Assembly: GCF_934561735.1 (NCBI RefSeq)
Contig: NZ_CAKTGT010000002.1
Location: 186,001-250,000, forward strand
Source of the DNA: an uncultured Eubacterium sp.
GTDB taxonomy: Bacteria; Bacillota; Clostridia; Oscillospirales; Acutalibacteraceae
Length of the DNA: 64,000 nucleotides
Direction of reading: 5' to 3'
How positions within the stretch are numbered: position 1 is the first letter of the stretch; each line of letters starts with the position of its first letter. This document shows positions 27,565-36,112 of the stretch, in pieces. The position numbers and the translations under genes are program-made. A model generated the notes under the pieces. It was not told the origin of the DNA, did no database searches, and saw only the letters and a program-made list of their open reading frames with translations.

Positions 27565-28008
27565 TTATAATTCAGTAACTTGAACGCTGATTGTTGCAAC
27601 AACGCCCTGATAAACCTTAACTTCGGCTTTAACTGTGCCGAAAGCCTTGATATCTGTCATCGAGATTTTTCTCTTATCAATATCAATGTTCATTTCTTCT
27701 TTGATTTTAGCGGCAACATCCTTTGCGGTAACGGAACCGAAAAGTTTGCCGTTTGCACCTGCCTTTGCCTTGAGAGCAAAAGTTTTGCCGTCAATTTGAG
27801 CCTTAACTTCTTCGGCAGCCTTGATTTCCTCTGCCTTGTGGAACTTCTTTGACTGCTCTTTATTATTAAATTCATTCATAGCAGTTGCATTTGCTTCAAC
27901 GGCAAGACCCTTTGGAAAAAGGAAGTTTCTTGCGTATCCGTCACTTGCATTTACCAAATCACCCTTTTTACCGAGTGATTTTACATCTGCTTTCAAAATA
28001 ACTTTCAT
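27565..28008 (-). CDS. rplI: 50S ribosomal protein L9
   Basis: Binds 23S rRNA at the base of the L1 stalk. The 147-residue protein has the diagnostic N-terminal signature KKGDLVNASDGYARNFLFPKG near residue 13, a central helix, and a C-terminal domain with GKLFGSVTAKDVA near 88. It lies between rnj and dnaB. Confidence 0.97.
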   Translation of the reverse strand: MKVILKADVKSLGKKGDLVNASDGYARNFLFPKGLAVEANATAMNEFNNKEQSKKFHKAEEIKAAEEVKAQIDGKTFALKAKAGANGKLFGSVTAKDVAAKIKEEMNIDIDKRKISMTDIKAFGTVKAEVKVYQGVVATISVQVTEL

Positions 28009-28032
28009 ATCTATTCTCCTTTACCTCTGAAA

Positions 28033-29805
28033 TTATATTTCCATAAAAATAGGAAGAATCATAGGCGAACGCTTTGTTTTCTCGTACATTAAACGGGAAA
28101 TTTCGTCACGCACCTTTGTTTTAACCGAATTCCAATCATGATACCTACTGTCGTACTGTTCATCAATAACTCTGCAAGCAAGGTCACGGGCAGCATTCAT
28201 AAGATCCTCGTTATCCTTTACATAAACAAAGCCACGAGAAACAATATCAGGGCCGGAAACAACATAACCGCCGTGTGCATCGATAGTTGCAACAACAATT
28301 ATAATTCCATCCTGCGAAAGCTTTTTACGGTCGTTAAGCACGACATTTCCGACATCGCCTACACCGAGTCCGTCAACATATACATCTCCGGCTGTAACAG
28401 TGCCGACTTTTTTAATATATGTTTCTGTAAGTTCAATAGTTTCGCCGATTTCGGCAATATAAATATTCTTTTCGTCTATTCCCATCGCTCTTGCAAGCAT
28501 AGCGTGCTTTATCAAATGCTTTTGCTCACCGTGTACGGGAATAAAATATTTAGGCTTTACAAGACCTATCATTAGCTTTAAATCTTCCTGACAGGCATGA
28601 CCCGAAGCGTGAACCTCATACATTTTTTCGTATATAACTTCAACATCACGCTTCATAAGAGCATTTACAACACTTCCTACCATTTTTTCATTGCCCGGAA
28701 TAGGGGTTGCGGAAATAATAACATAGTCGTTGGGAGTAATTGTGACCTTCCTATGCTCACCGAAAGCCATCTTTGTCAGAGCGGACATAGGCTCGCCTTG
28801 TGAACCTGTTGTAATAATAACAAGTTTGTCATCAGGATAATTCTTGATAGTGTCAATCGGGATAAGAATATTTTTCGGAACATTGAGGTAACCTAATTCT
28901 TCACCGACTTTAACAAGATTTTCAAGGCTTCTGCCGATAACGGCAACTTTTCTGCCTCGAGCATTTGCAACATCGATAATTTGCTGTACTCTGTGAATGT
29001 TTGAAGCAAATGTTGCAACAATAATTCTCTTATTTCTTGCCTTACGGAATAAAAGTTCAAAACTTTCGCCAACATTTTTTTCACTCATAGTGCAGCCCGG
29101 TCGTTCTGCATTGGTTGAATCCGAAAGAAGTGCAAGTACACCTTTTTTACCGTATTCGGCAAAACGAGGAAGGTCGATCATATCACCGTCAACCGGTGTT
29201 GTATCAATCTTAAAGTCGCCTGTTTGAATAATAATTCCGGCAGGACATCTGATTGCAAGACCAACCGCATCGGGGATTGAGTGGTTAACATGAATAAGTT
29301 CGATGTTAAATGAACCGAGTGTGATGTTATCTCTCGGTTTAATTTCAACAAGTTTAACCTTATTGAGAAGTCCGTGTTCCTCAAGCTTGCCTTTAATAAG
29401 ACCGATTGTAAGTTTTGTTGCATAAACAGGAATATTTACCTTTTTTAAAAGATATGCAAGACCGCCGATATGGTCCTCGTGACCGTGAGTAACAATAATA
29501 CCCCTGATTCTGTCTTGATTATTGATAACATGAGTAAAATCAGGAATTACAAGGTCAACGCCCGGTAATTCGGCTGTCGGAAAAGCAAGACCGCAATCCA
29601 CTATGAACATATCATTTTTATATTCATAAAGGGTCATATTCTTTCCGATTTCATTCATACCGCCTAAAAAAGAAATGCGTACTTTCTCCTGCTCAACAGG
29701 CGGGAGAGATACTGCCTTCTTCGGTGCTCTTTTCTTTGTGTAATAGCGACGCTTAGAATTCCGTTTTCTTTCGTCACCCGCAGGCACCTTTTTTTGATTT
29801 GCCAT
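28033..29805 (-). CDS. rnj: Ribonuclease J
   Basis: Zinc-dependent metallo-beta-lactamase RNase with endonuclease and 5' exonuclease activity in mRNA decay and rRNA maturation. The 590-residue protein has the metal site THGHEDHIGGL near residue 105, the beta-CASP region, and the C-terminal SGHACQEDL and PVHGEQKHL segments. Residues 1-40 are a Lys/Arg-rich extension ahead of the canonical start VRISFLGGMNEIGKN. An AGGAGG site precedes the ATG. It heads the rnj-rplI-dnaB-tilS-ftsH run. Confidence 0.95.
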   Translation of the reverse strand: MANQKKVPAGDERKRNSKRRYYTKKRAPKKAVSLPPVEQEKVRISFLGGMNEIGKNMTLYEYKNDMFIVDCGLAFPTAELPGVDLVIPDFTHVINNQDRIRGIIVTHGHEDHIGGLAYLLKKVNIPVYATKLTIGLIKGKLEEHGLLNKVKLVEIKPRDNITLGSFNIELIHVNHSIPDAVGLAIRCPAGIIIQTGDFKIDTTPVDGDMIDLPRFAEYGKKGVLALLSDSTNAERPGCTMSEKNVGESFELLFRKARNKRIIVATFASNIHRVQQIIDVANARGRKVAVIGRSLENLVKVGEELGYLNVPKNILIPIDTIKNYPDDKLVIITTGSQGEPMSALTKMAFGEHRKVTITPNDYVIISATPIPGNEKMVGSVVNALMKRDVEVIYEKMYEVHASGHACQEDLKLMIGLVKPKYFIPVHGEQKHLIKHAMLARAMGIDEKNIYIAEIGETIELTETYIKKVGTVTAGDVYVDGLGVGDVGNVVLNDRKKLSQDGIIIVVATIDAHGGYVVSGPDIVSRGFVYVKDNEDLMNAARDLACRVIDEQYDSRYHDWNSVKTKVRDEISRLMYEKTKRSPMILPIFMEI

Positions 29806-29862
29806 TAAATAAAAATCCTCCTTAAATATATGTATTTTTCCGTTCTGAATACAATTAAATAT

Positions 29863-29891
29863 ATTTTAAATTATTATTACACAGATGTCAA
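29863..29891 (-). promoter_or_regulatory. Promoter ahead of rnj
   Basis: On the minus strand TTGACA (29886-29891), 17-base spacer, TAAAAT (29863-29868). Confidence 0.65.
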
Positions 29892-29912
29892 GGAATTAAT
29901 ATAGAATCTATA

Positions 29913-29941
29913 TTGATTATTATCAAAATTAATGATAAAAT
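29913..29941 (+). promoter_or_regulatory. Promoter of rnhA
   Basis: TTGATT (29913-29918), 17-base spacer, TAAAAT (29936-29941). The -10 lies across an upstream in-frame ATG at 29932, which supports the later rnhA start at 29959. Confidence 0.65.
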
Positions 29942-29958
29942 ATACCTCGGTGATAAAA

Positions 29959-30396
29959 ATGAAAGAAATAAACATCTACACAGATGGTGCGTGCAGCGGT
30001 AATCCCGGACCGGGCGGCTGGGGTGCAGTATTGGTATATAAACAAACAGAAAAGCAACTTTCGGGCAGTGAAAAAGAAACAACAAACAACCGAATGGAAA
30101 TGACTGCGGTAATTGAAGCACTCAAGGCACTTAAAGAGCCGTGCAAAGTTACACTCACAACAGACAGCAAATATGTTTGTGACGCAATAAACAAAGGATG
30201 GGTTTATTCGTGGAAAAAGAATAACTGGAAAAAATCCGATAAAAAGCCTGCACTCAACATAGATTTATGGGAAGAAATGCTAAAACAACTGCAAATCCAC
30301 GATGTAGAATTTGTATGGGTAAAAGGTCATAACGGACACAAATACAATGAAATTTGCGACAAATTAGCTGTTCAAGAATATCAAAAATACTTATAA
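29959..30396 (+). CDS. rnhA: Ribonuclease HI
   Basis: Cleaves the RNA strand of RNA-DNA hybrids. The 145-residue protein has the catalytic carboxylates in INIYTDGACSGNPG (Asp), NRMEMTAVIEAL (Glu), TDSKYV (Asp) and the C-terminal HNGHKYNEICDKLA (His, Asp), plus a basic protrusion around KKNNWKK. An upstream in-frame ATG at 29932 falls in the promoter, and CGGTGAT precedes the ATG at 29959, so the shorter form is chosen. Confidence 0.95.
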   Translation: MKEINIYTDGACSGNPGPGGWGAVLVYKQTEKQLSGSEKETTNNRMEMTAVIEALKALKEPCKVTLTTDSKYVCDAINKGWVYSWKKNNWKKSDKKPALNIDLWEEMLKQLQIHDVEFVWVKGHNGHKYNEICDKLAVQEYQKYL

Positions 30397-30400
30397 TAAC

Positions 30401-30435
30401 AAAGGCACTTTGAAAAATCAAAGTGTCTTTTTCTT
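30401..30435. terminator. Bidirectional terminator between rnhA and the EamA transporter gene
   Basis: A 13-bp stem (AAAGGCACTTTGA / TCAAAGTGTCTTT) with loop AAAA and flanking T/A runs. It covers the stop codon of the minus-strand gene. Confidence 0.85.
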
Positions 30436-31359
30436 TTGCAAGGATTTAAGATTAACGATAATCATACCGCCGACAACGCAAATAAGTCCGACAAGCTTAT
30501 AAAGCATTTTACCGTTGTCTTCACCGAGAAGTATATATGACAAAGTAAAACCGAAAATAGGGGTCATAGAGCCGCAAACAGTCACTCTTGAAACATCGTT
30601 ATATTTAAGCAAAACACCCCACAATGAATATGCTATTGCCGAAATGAATCCCAAGTATATAAGGACTGACACTCCTTTTATTTCATTTGTGGCAACTTTA
30701 CCGCCCATAAGAATGCCGACAACAGTCATAACCGCACCGCCAAGCACAAACTGATAGCCCGACAAAACCGCAGGATTATCGTCATTGCTGTACCTTTTCA
30801 TAAAAACAGACGAGCAGGCATAAGAGAGTGCGGAAATCAACAGCAAAACATCACCGATTTGAAAAGAAAAGCCTCCCCTGTTTCCCGACAAGCCGGCAAG
30901 AACAACTCCCGAAAAGCCGAACAGACTGCCTATAATTTTTGCAAAAGTAAACTTTTCCTGTTTAAAAACAAAAACAGAAATTAAAATCGCAAAAAATGTG
31001 CTTGTGCCGTCAATAATGCTTGACTTAACGCCTGTTGTATGAGCAAGTCCGATGTAGAAAAACAAGTATTGCAAAATTGTTTGGAACATTGCAAGCACAC
31101 AGACCTTACCAAGTGAAGTCTTTTTAGGTTTAACAAATTTTTTATTTGCAAAGCTGAAAATGATTATTGTCAGCACACCTGCTAAAATAAATCTTATTCC
31201 GGCAAACAGAATAATTGAAGCTGTATCGGATGAGTCAATATTAAAAAGGTTGTATCCGATTTTAATAATCGGAAAAGCACTGCCCCACAAAAAGCAGCAT
31301 ACCGTAGCAATAAGCCACACAACAAAAACATTTTGAAAATTTTCAGAAGTTTTTTTCAT
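30418..31359 (-). CDS. EamA/DMT-family membrane transporter
   Basis: A 313-residue integral membrane protein with about ten hydrophobic segments arranged as two EamA repeats (WLIATVCCFLWGSAFPIIK near residue 15 and LLLISALSYACSSVFMKRY near 172). Such proteins usually export metabolites such as amino acids, purines or drugs; the substrate is unknown. There is no clear ribosome site before the ATG, and it lies directly behind the terminator of the upstream gene, with no obvious promoter of its own. Confidence 0.88.
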   Translation of the reverse strand: MKKTSENFQNVFVVWLIATVCCFLWGSAFPIIKIGYNLFNIDSSDTASIILFAGIRFILAGVLTIIIFSFANKKFVKPKKTSLGKVCVLAMFQTILQYLFFYIGLAHTTGVKSSIIDGTSTFFAILISVFVFKQEKFTFAKIIGSLFGFSGVVLAGLSGNRGGFSFQIGDVLLLISALSYACSSVFMKRYSNDDNPAVLSGYQFVLGGAVMTVVGILMGGKVATNEIKGVSVLIYLGFISAIAYSLWGVLLKYNDVSRVTVCGSMTPIFGFTLSYILLGEDNGKMLYKLVGLICVVGGMIIVNLKSLQKKKTL

Positions 31360-31365
31360 ATCAAA

Positions 31366-31397
31366 CGCAAAAATAAAGGTAGCACGAAGCTACCTTT
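31366..31397 (-). terminator. Terminator after the anchored hypothetical protein
   Basis: On the minus strand AAAGGTAGC, loop TTCGT, GCTACCTTT, then TATTTTT. Confidence 0.75.
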
Positions 31398-31412
31398 AAA
31401 TCCTTATAAAGT

Positions 31413-32351
31413 TTATTTATTAATTGTTACAAGGTGATCCTTGAGATATTGCTCGGAAGCCGGGAAGTGGTTTGCATACTCGATGTCAAGTGAAGCGCTC
31501 TTATCCTTAAGAATTGCAACATTTGCATGAGTTACATCAATATGAACATGCATATCGTAATCGGCTTCAACAATTTCCTTGTTAGCAACATTAATCTTAA
31601 TCGTACCTGTACCGCCGGCATAGTTAACAACAAAGTTATCATCAATAGAACCTTCAGAGAATGAAAGAACGCTGATACTGCTTACAACACCTGAGATGTC
31701 ACCGAGAACATTAAAGAAACGACCCTGTGAATCTTCACCCGGCATAGCAAGAAGCTGAGCCTTAGGCTGAATAACCATTGTAATTGTGCCGTCACCGTTG
31801 TCTGTAACATTACATGCAAGAACATCATCTGCAGTAAGGTGTGAAACAGTTCTGTCAATCTTACCGCTGCTTGCTTCCTGCCAGTCGTTCTTTGGTTCAA
31901 GAGAGTTACCAGGTGACAAGCTCTTTACACCGCCGGTGAAAAGACCGCCTACAATACCCGGAACAAGTTTGTTGATAGTATCATTTGACTTACCTTCAAC
32001 AAGAAGATTTTTAACATCAAGAGTTTCATCGCCGAGAAGCTTATATGCTTTGATAGGACTTCCGTCATATGCACCGTCGACTGTCATAGTCTTTGTGTTG
32101 TTGTAACATTCAACATAATAGTTAACAACATCATCGGTTGTTTTAAAATCAACACCACCGTATGTACCCGGTTTGAGTTCATCAATAACAGGTTCATCTA
32201 CAAACTCGGTTGAGCCTGTTTCCGGTTGTTGAGACACCTTTGCAGGTGATACGATTACGATTACAGCGGTTGCTATTACCAATAGAATTAAGACAACAGA
32301 AAGGAATCTGTTGAATTTTGCAAGTCCTGACTTATCTTTTACTTTAGCCAT
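31413..32351 (-). CDS. Membrane-anchored extracytoplasmic protein, function unknown
   Basis: I do not recognise a family. The 312-residue protein has a basic N-terminus, one membrane segment near residues 15-35 without a lipobox, an acidic Pro-rich linker, then an extracytoplasmic domain predicted to be beta-rich. Visible features include YYVECYNNTKTMTVDGA near 80, the Gly-rich GIVGGLFTGGVKSLSPG near 133, and repeated Ile/Val strands near the end (TGTIKINVANKEIVEADYD). It has AAGGAG upstream of the ATG, its own promoter and terminator, and so is a single-gene unit. It may be a cell-envelope sensor or lipid-binding protein, but nothing in the sequence decides this. Confidence 0.75.
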   Translation of the reverse strand: MAKVKDKSGLAKFNRFLSVVLILLVIATAVIVIVSPAKVSQQPETGSTEFVDEPVIDELKPGTYGGVDFKTTDDVVNYYVECYNNTKTMTVDGAYDGSPIKAYKLLGDETLDVKNLLVEGKSNDTINKLVPGIVGGLFTGGVKSLSPGNSLEPKNDWQEASSGKIDRTVSHLTADDVLACNVTDNGDGTITMVIQPKAQLLAMPGEDSQGRFFNVLGDISGVVSSISVLSFSEGSIDDNFVVNYAGGTGTIKINVANKEIVEADYDMHVHIDVTHANVAILKDKSASLDIEYANHFPASEQYLKDHLVTINK

Positions 32352-32383
32352 TATATTTTCTCCTTACAAGATATTTCTACTAT

Positions 32384-32412
32384 ATAATACATTAAAGTTA
32401 TCATAAATTCAA
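32384..32412 (-). promoter_or_regulatory. Promoter of the anchored hypothetical protein
   Basis: On the minus strand TTGAAT (32407-32412), 17-base spacer, TATTAT (32384-32389). Confidence 0.65.
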
Positions 32413-32420
32413 CAATTTTT

Positions 32421-32449
32421 TTTAAAAAAGCAAAAATATGTGTTATAAT
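32421..32449 (+). promoter_or_regulatory. Probable promoter of trmO-ylmH
   Basis: TTTAAA (32421-32426), 17-base spacer, TATAAT (32444-32449). The -35 is weak; the -10 is consensus. Confidence 0.5.
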
Positions 32450-32481
32450 ACTGTTAAATCTTTACAAAACAAGGGGTAAAA

Positions 32482-33159
32482 ATGGAAATAAAACCTATTG
32501 CAAAAATAATAAATGATTACGACAGCAAGTTTGCGGTACCGAGGCAAAGCGGACTTGTGAACGAAATAAAATCACAAATTATATTTGAAAAAGAATACTC
32601 AAACCATGCGGCTTTTAAAAGAATTGAAGAATTCAGTCATTTATGGCTCATTTGGGGTTTCAGCCTTAATTCGCATCAATCAAACTCGTTAACCGTAAGA
32701 CCTCCGCGACTCGGCGGAAACGAAAAAGTAGGTGTTTTTGCGACCCGTTCCCCTTTTCGACCAAACCCTATCGGTCTTTCAAGCGTAAAACTTGAAAAAG
32801 TAATAAAAGACAAAAATGATAATGTAACTTTAATTGTAAGCGGTGCCGATTTGGTATCGGGCACGCCGATATATGACATTAAACCGTATATCACTTTCAG
32901 TGACTGCCACACAGACGCCGTGTGCGGATTTGCCGACGATAACAAAAATCATAAATTAAAAGTTATTATAGATGATAATATACTTATCAATATTGAAAAA
33001 GAGAAGCAAAACGCTTTAAAAGAAATATTGGAGGGTGACCCACGCCCTGCATATCACGAAGACGGCAGACAATACGGTTTTGCATTTGCAGGCAAAGAAA
33101 TAAAATTTACGGTAACCGACAACACACTTACCGTAACGGAGATAACAGATGGAAAATGA
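32482..33159 (+). CDS. trmO: tRNA (t6A37) N6-methyltransferase, TrmO/TsaA family
   Basis: SAM-dependent beta-barrel enzyme that methylates t6A37 in tRNA-Thr. The 225-residue protein carries the family motifs RPPRLGGN near residue 73, FATRSPFRPNPIGLSSVKL near 88 and GADLVSGTPIYDIKPY near 120, and the C-terminal DPRPAYH. AAGGGG precedes the ATG. It overlaps ylmH by 11 bases. Confidence 0.9.
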   Translation: MEIKPIAKIINDYDSKFAVPRQSGLVNEIKSQIIFEKEYSNHAAFKRIEEFSHLWLIWGFSLNSHQSNSLTVRPPRLGGNEKVGVFATRSPFRPNPIGLSSVKLEKVIKDKNDNVTLIVSGADLVSGTPIYDIKPYITFSDCHTDAVCGFADDNKNHKLKVIIDDNILINIEKEKQNALKEILEGDPRPAYHEDGRQYGFAFAGKEIKFTVTDNTLTVTEITDGK

Positions 33160-33880
33160 AGTTTTGCTCAAAAAAAGACTTACAGAGCTTTCCCACAGAG
33201 CATTTGAAAGAGGATATACAACATATTCAAACTTTTTGAACTTGCAGGAAATAAACATATTAAAATCAATAAAGACAGACAGTGCATATACTCTTTTCGG
33301 CGGATATGAAAATGCAGACAGATGCATAGCGGCTTTCGGTGAAGAAATATATTTCTACCCTATCGTTTGTATAAAAGTTGAACCGCTCCAGCAAAAATTT
33401 TCAGACAAATTAACGCACAGAGATTTTTTAGGTGCGCTTATGAATTTGGGTATCGAGCGTGAAATGCTCGGCGATATAAAGATACTTGATAATATAGGAT
33501 ATGTATTTTGTCTTGAAAAAATAAGCAAATATATTATTGATAATTTATCGGGAATTAAGCATACAACCGTAAAATGCAACATAATTGATGACATACCCGA
33601 GATGTTTAACAAACTGCCCGATGAAACAGAATACATAGTTTCGTCATTACGAATTGACACAGTCGTGTCGGCGGTATTCAAAATGTCAAGGAATGCGGCG
33701 TCACAGCTTGTTAATCAAGAAAAAATTTTTATAAATTCAAAAACCGTATATAAAGACTCCGTCCAATTAAAAGAAAACGATGTGGTGTCGGTTCGTGGTT
33801 ACGGCAAATTTATATATTCTCAAACACTTAACGAAACAAAAAAGCACAAAATAGTTGTTGTGATTAGATTATACAGATAA
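33149..33880 (+). CDS. ylmH: YlmH-type S4-domain RNA-binding protein
   Basis: The 243-residue protein has an N-terminal YlmH domain (YTLFGGYENADRCIAAF near residue 46) and a C-terminal S4 RNA-binding domain (SRNAASQLVNQEKIFINSK near 188). Known family members bind the large ribosomal subunit, and B. subtilis YlmH acts in ribosome-associated rescue. In many Firmicutes it is in the division/cell-wall cluster with sepF and divIVA; here it is instead coupled to trmO, a translation-related partner. Confidence 0.88.
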   Translation: MENEVLLKKRLTELSHRAFERGYTTYSNFLNLQEINILKSIKTDSAYTLFGGYENADRCIAAFGEEIYFYPIVCIKVEPLQQKFSDKLTHRDFLGALMNLGIEREMLGDIKILDNIGYVFCLEKISKYIIDNLSGIKHTTVKCNIIDDIPEMFNKLPDETEYIVSSLRIDTVVSAVFKMSRNAASQLVNQEKIFINSKTVYKDSVQLKENDVVSVRGYGKFIYSQTLNETKKHKIVVVIRLYR

Positions 33881-33889
33881 CAAAGCATA

Positions 33890-33930
33890 AGAAAAGCACG
33901 AAGTTTTTACGCTTCGTGCTTAATTATTTT
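33890..33930. terminator. Bidirectional terminator between ylmH and uraA
   Basis: AGCACGAAG / CTTCGTGCT, perfect 9-bp stem with loop TTTTTACG, between convergent genes. Confidence 0.8.
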
Positions 33931-33943
33931 CATCAACAAACTC

Positions 33944-35335
33944 TTATTTCTTTTTGCCATAATCGGATTCTGTATTAATTTGAGCCGATACTGTATCTGA
34001 TTGGAATGCCTTGTCAGGGTCAAAATCCTTTTCAGGGAAAATGATATTCAAAACAATACCTGCGATTGAAGCACAAGCAAGTGATGAAAGTGTAATTGTA
34101 GCTGAACCGACTGTGAATGTGATGCCACCTGACAAGCCAAGAGCCACAACAAGGATTACAGCAGCAATAATTGTGTTACGAGCCTTTGAGAAATCAACCT
34201 TTGCTTCTACAACATTACGAACACCGATAGCGGAAATCATACCGTAAAGAACAAATGAGATACCGCCGACAACAGCGGGAGGAATTGACTCGATAAGAGC
34301 AGCAAATTTTGGCGAAAGGCTAAAGAAAACTGCAAAGTAAGCCGCAATTCTGATTACTCTTGGGTCATAAACCTTTGAAAGAGCAAGAACACCGGTATTT
34401 TCACCGTATGTAGTATTTGCCGGAGCACCGAAAAGTGATGCAAGTGATGTTGCGAGACCGTCACCGAGAAGGGTTCTGTTAAGACCCGGGTCGTTAATAA
34501 AGTTCTTGTTACATGTAGCGGAAATTGCCGAAATATCACCGATATGTTCCATCATTGTTGCAATAGCAATAGGAACGATAGCAATAATGGCGGAAATAGC
34601 CTTTGACTTATCCGAAACACCGCCAAATACGGTTGATGACCATTCAACAGGGTTGCCGATCCAAGGAGCAGCGTTTAATGCTGAAAAGTCGATAGCAAAG
34701 TTTTCTACACCACCGACATTACCTACAAGGACAGCAACGATATAGGCACCGACAATACCCAAAAGGATTGGGATAATCTTAATCATACCCTTACCGAATA
34801 TATTGAAAATGATAACAAGTGCAAGCGCAACGATTGCAAGCCACCAGTTTTTGCTGCAATTTGTAACGGCAGACGGAGCAAGACCGAGACCGATTGCCAT
34901 AATAATAGGTCCTGTAACAACAGGCGGGAAAAGCTTCATAACCCTATTTACGCCGACAGCCTTAATAAGAGCTGCTACAACAAGGTAAAGAAGACCGGCA
35001 CACGCAACGCCGAGGCATGCATACGGAAGCATTTCTTTGTTTCCGCTACCGTCCTTGTTGAGCGGTGCTACTGCAAGGTAACCGCCGATAAATGCGAATG
35101 AAGAACCGAGAAATGCAGGAACTTTAAACTTTGTAAGGCAGTGGAACAAAAGGGTTCCGAGACCTGCAAACAAAAGTGTTGTTGAAATTGAAAGTCCTGT
35201 TAAAAGCGGAACTGTTACGGTTGCTCCGAACATAGCAAACATATGCTGAAATCCGAGAAGAATCATCTTCGGTGCACCAAGCTGACGCGCATCATAAATG
35301 CCGTCTTTGCCGATTTTAATTTTTGTTTTAGCCAT
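33944..35335 (-). CDS. uraA: Uracil permease (NCS2 family)
   Basis: Proton-coupled uracil uptake across the cytoplasmic membrane. The 463-residue protein has about 14 hydrophobic segments, the N-terminal LGFQHMFAMFGATVTVPLL, and in the middle TMMEHIGDISAISATCNKNF (substrate-binding Glu region) and GANTTYGENTGVLALSKVYD, both diagnostic for UraA rather than xanthine permeases. It follows upp by 36 bases, so uptake and salvage are coupled. Confidence 0.95.
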   Translation of the reverse strand: MAKTKIKIGKDGIYDARQLGAPKMILLGFQHMFAMFGATVTVPLLTGLSISTTLLFAGLGTLLFHCLTKFKVPAFLGSSFAFIGGYLAVAPLNKDGSGNKEMLPYACLGVACAGLLYLVVAALIKAVGVNRVMKLFPPVVTGPIIMAIGLGLAPSAVTNCSKNWWLAIVALALVIIFNIFGKGMIKIIPILLGIVGAYIVAVLVGNVGGVENFAIDFSALNAAPWIGNPVEWSSTVFGGVSDKSKAISAIIAIVPIAIATMMEHIGDISAISATCNKNFINDPGLNRTLLGDGLATSLASLFGAPANTTYGENTGVLALSKVYDPRVIRIAAYFAVFFSLSPKFAALIESIPPAVVGGISFVLYGMISAIGVRNVVEAKVDFSKARNTIIAAVILVVALGLSGGITFTVGSATITLSSLACASIAGIVLNIIFPEKDFDPDKAFQSDTVSAQINTESDYGKKK

Positions 35336-35371
35336 TAATTTATCCTCCGTTTGTTAATTATATACTAAAAT

Positions 35372-36004
35372 TTACTTAGTACCGAAAATTCTGTCACCGG
35401 CATCACCGAGACCCGGAATAATATAACAATCTTCGTTTAACTTTTCATCGAGAGCGGCACAATAAATGTCAACATCAGGATGAGCTTTTTTGAGTACTTC
35501 AAGTCCTTCCGGAGCGGCAATCATACACATAAAGCAAATTTTACGAGGATTTCTGAGTTTAATTTGAGAAATGGCGTCAACAGCCGAGCCGCCCGTAGCA
35601 AGCATTGGGTCAACAACAAAAACATCTCTTTTATCAATATCCTTAGGCAATTTACAATAGTATTCAACAGGAGTATGAGTGGTTTCGTCACGGTAAAGAC
35701 CGATATGACCTACTCTTGCACTCGGCACCATCTTAAGACAACCGTCTACCATACCGAGGCCTGCACGCAAAATCGGAACAAATGCAAGCTTACGGCCTGC
35801 AAGCTGCTTACATTCGGCAATACCGCACGGTGTTTCAACCTTAACGGTTTCCATAGGCAAATCTCTTGTAGCTTCAAACATCATAAGCATAGAAATTTCA
35901 TTGACAAGTTCTCTGAAATCTTTTGTGCTTGTTTCTTTGTTACGGAGAATGCTGAGCTTATGTTGAATAAGCGGATGATCAAAAATAATAACTTTTCTTT
36001 CCAT
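35372..36004 (-). CDS. upp: Uracil phosphoribosyltransferase
   Basis: Converts uracil and PRPP to UMP. The 210-residue protein has the PRPP-binding VDPMLATGGSAVDAI near residue 130 and the uracil-binding YIIPGLGDAGDRIFG at the C-terminus. GGAG precedes the ATG. It heads the upp-uraA operon. Confidence 0.97.
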   Translation of the reverse strand: MERKVIIFDHPLIQHKLSILRNKETSTKDFRELVNEISMLMMFEATRDLPMETVKVETPCGIAECKQLAGRKLAFVPILRAGLGMVDGCLKMVPSARVGHIGLYRDETTHTPVEYYCKLPKDIDKRDVFVVDPMLATGGSAVDAISQIKLRNPRKICFMCMIAAPEGLEVLKKAHPDVDIYCAALDEKLNEDCYIIPGLGDAGDRIFGTK

Positions 36005-36058
36005 TAAAACAACTCCTTAAATCATTATGACATAAAATGACATATTTTTATCCTTACT

Positions 36059-36087
36059 ATAATATCAAAATAACATTTTGTTATCAA
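36059..36087 (-). promoter_or_regulatory. Promoter of upp-uraA
   Basis: On the minus strand TTGATA (36082-36087), 17-base spacer, TATTAT (36059-36064). The leader is about 50 bases, with no terminator hairpin in it. Confidence 0.7.
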
Positions 36088-36112
36088 CAATAGTTACACG
36101 ATTGTAATAAAA

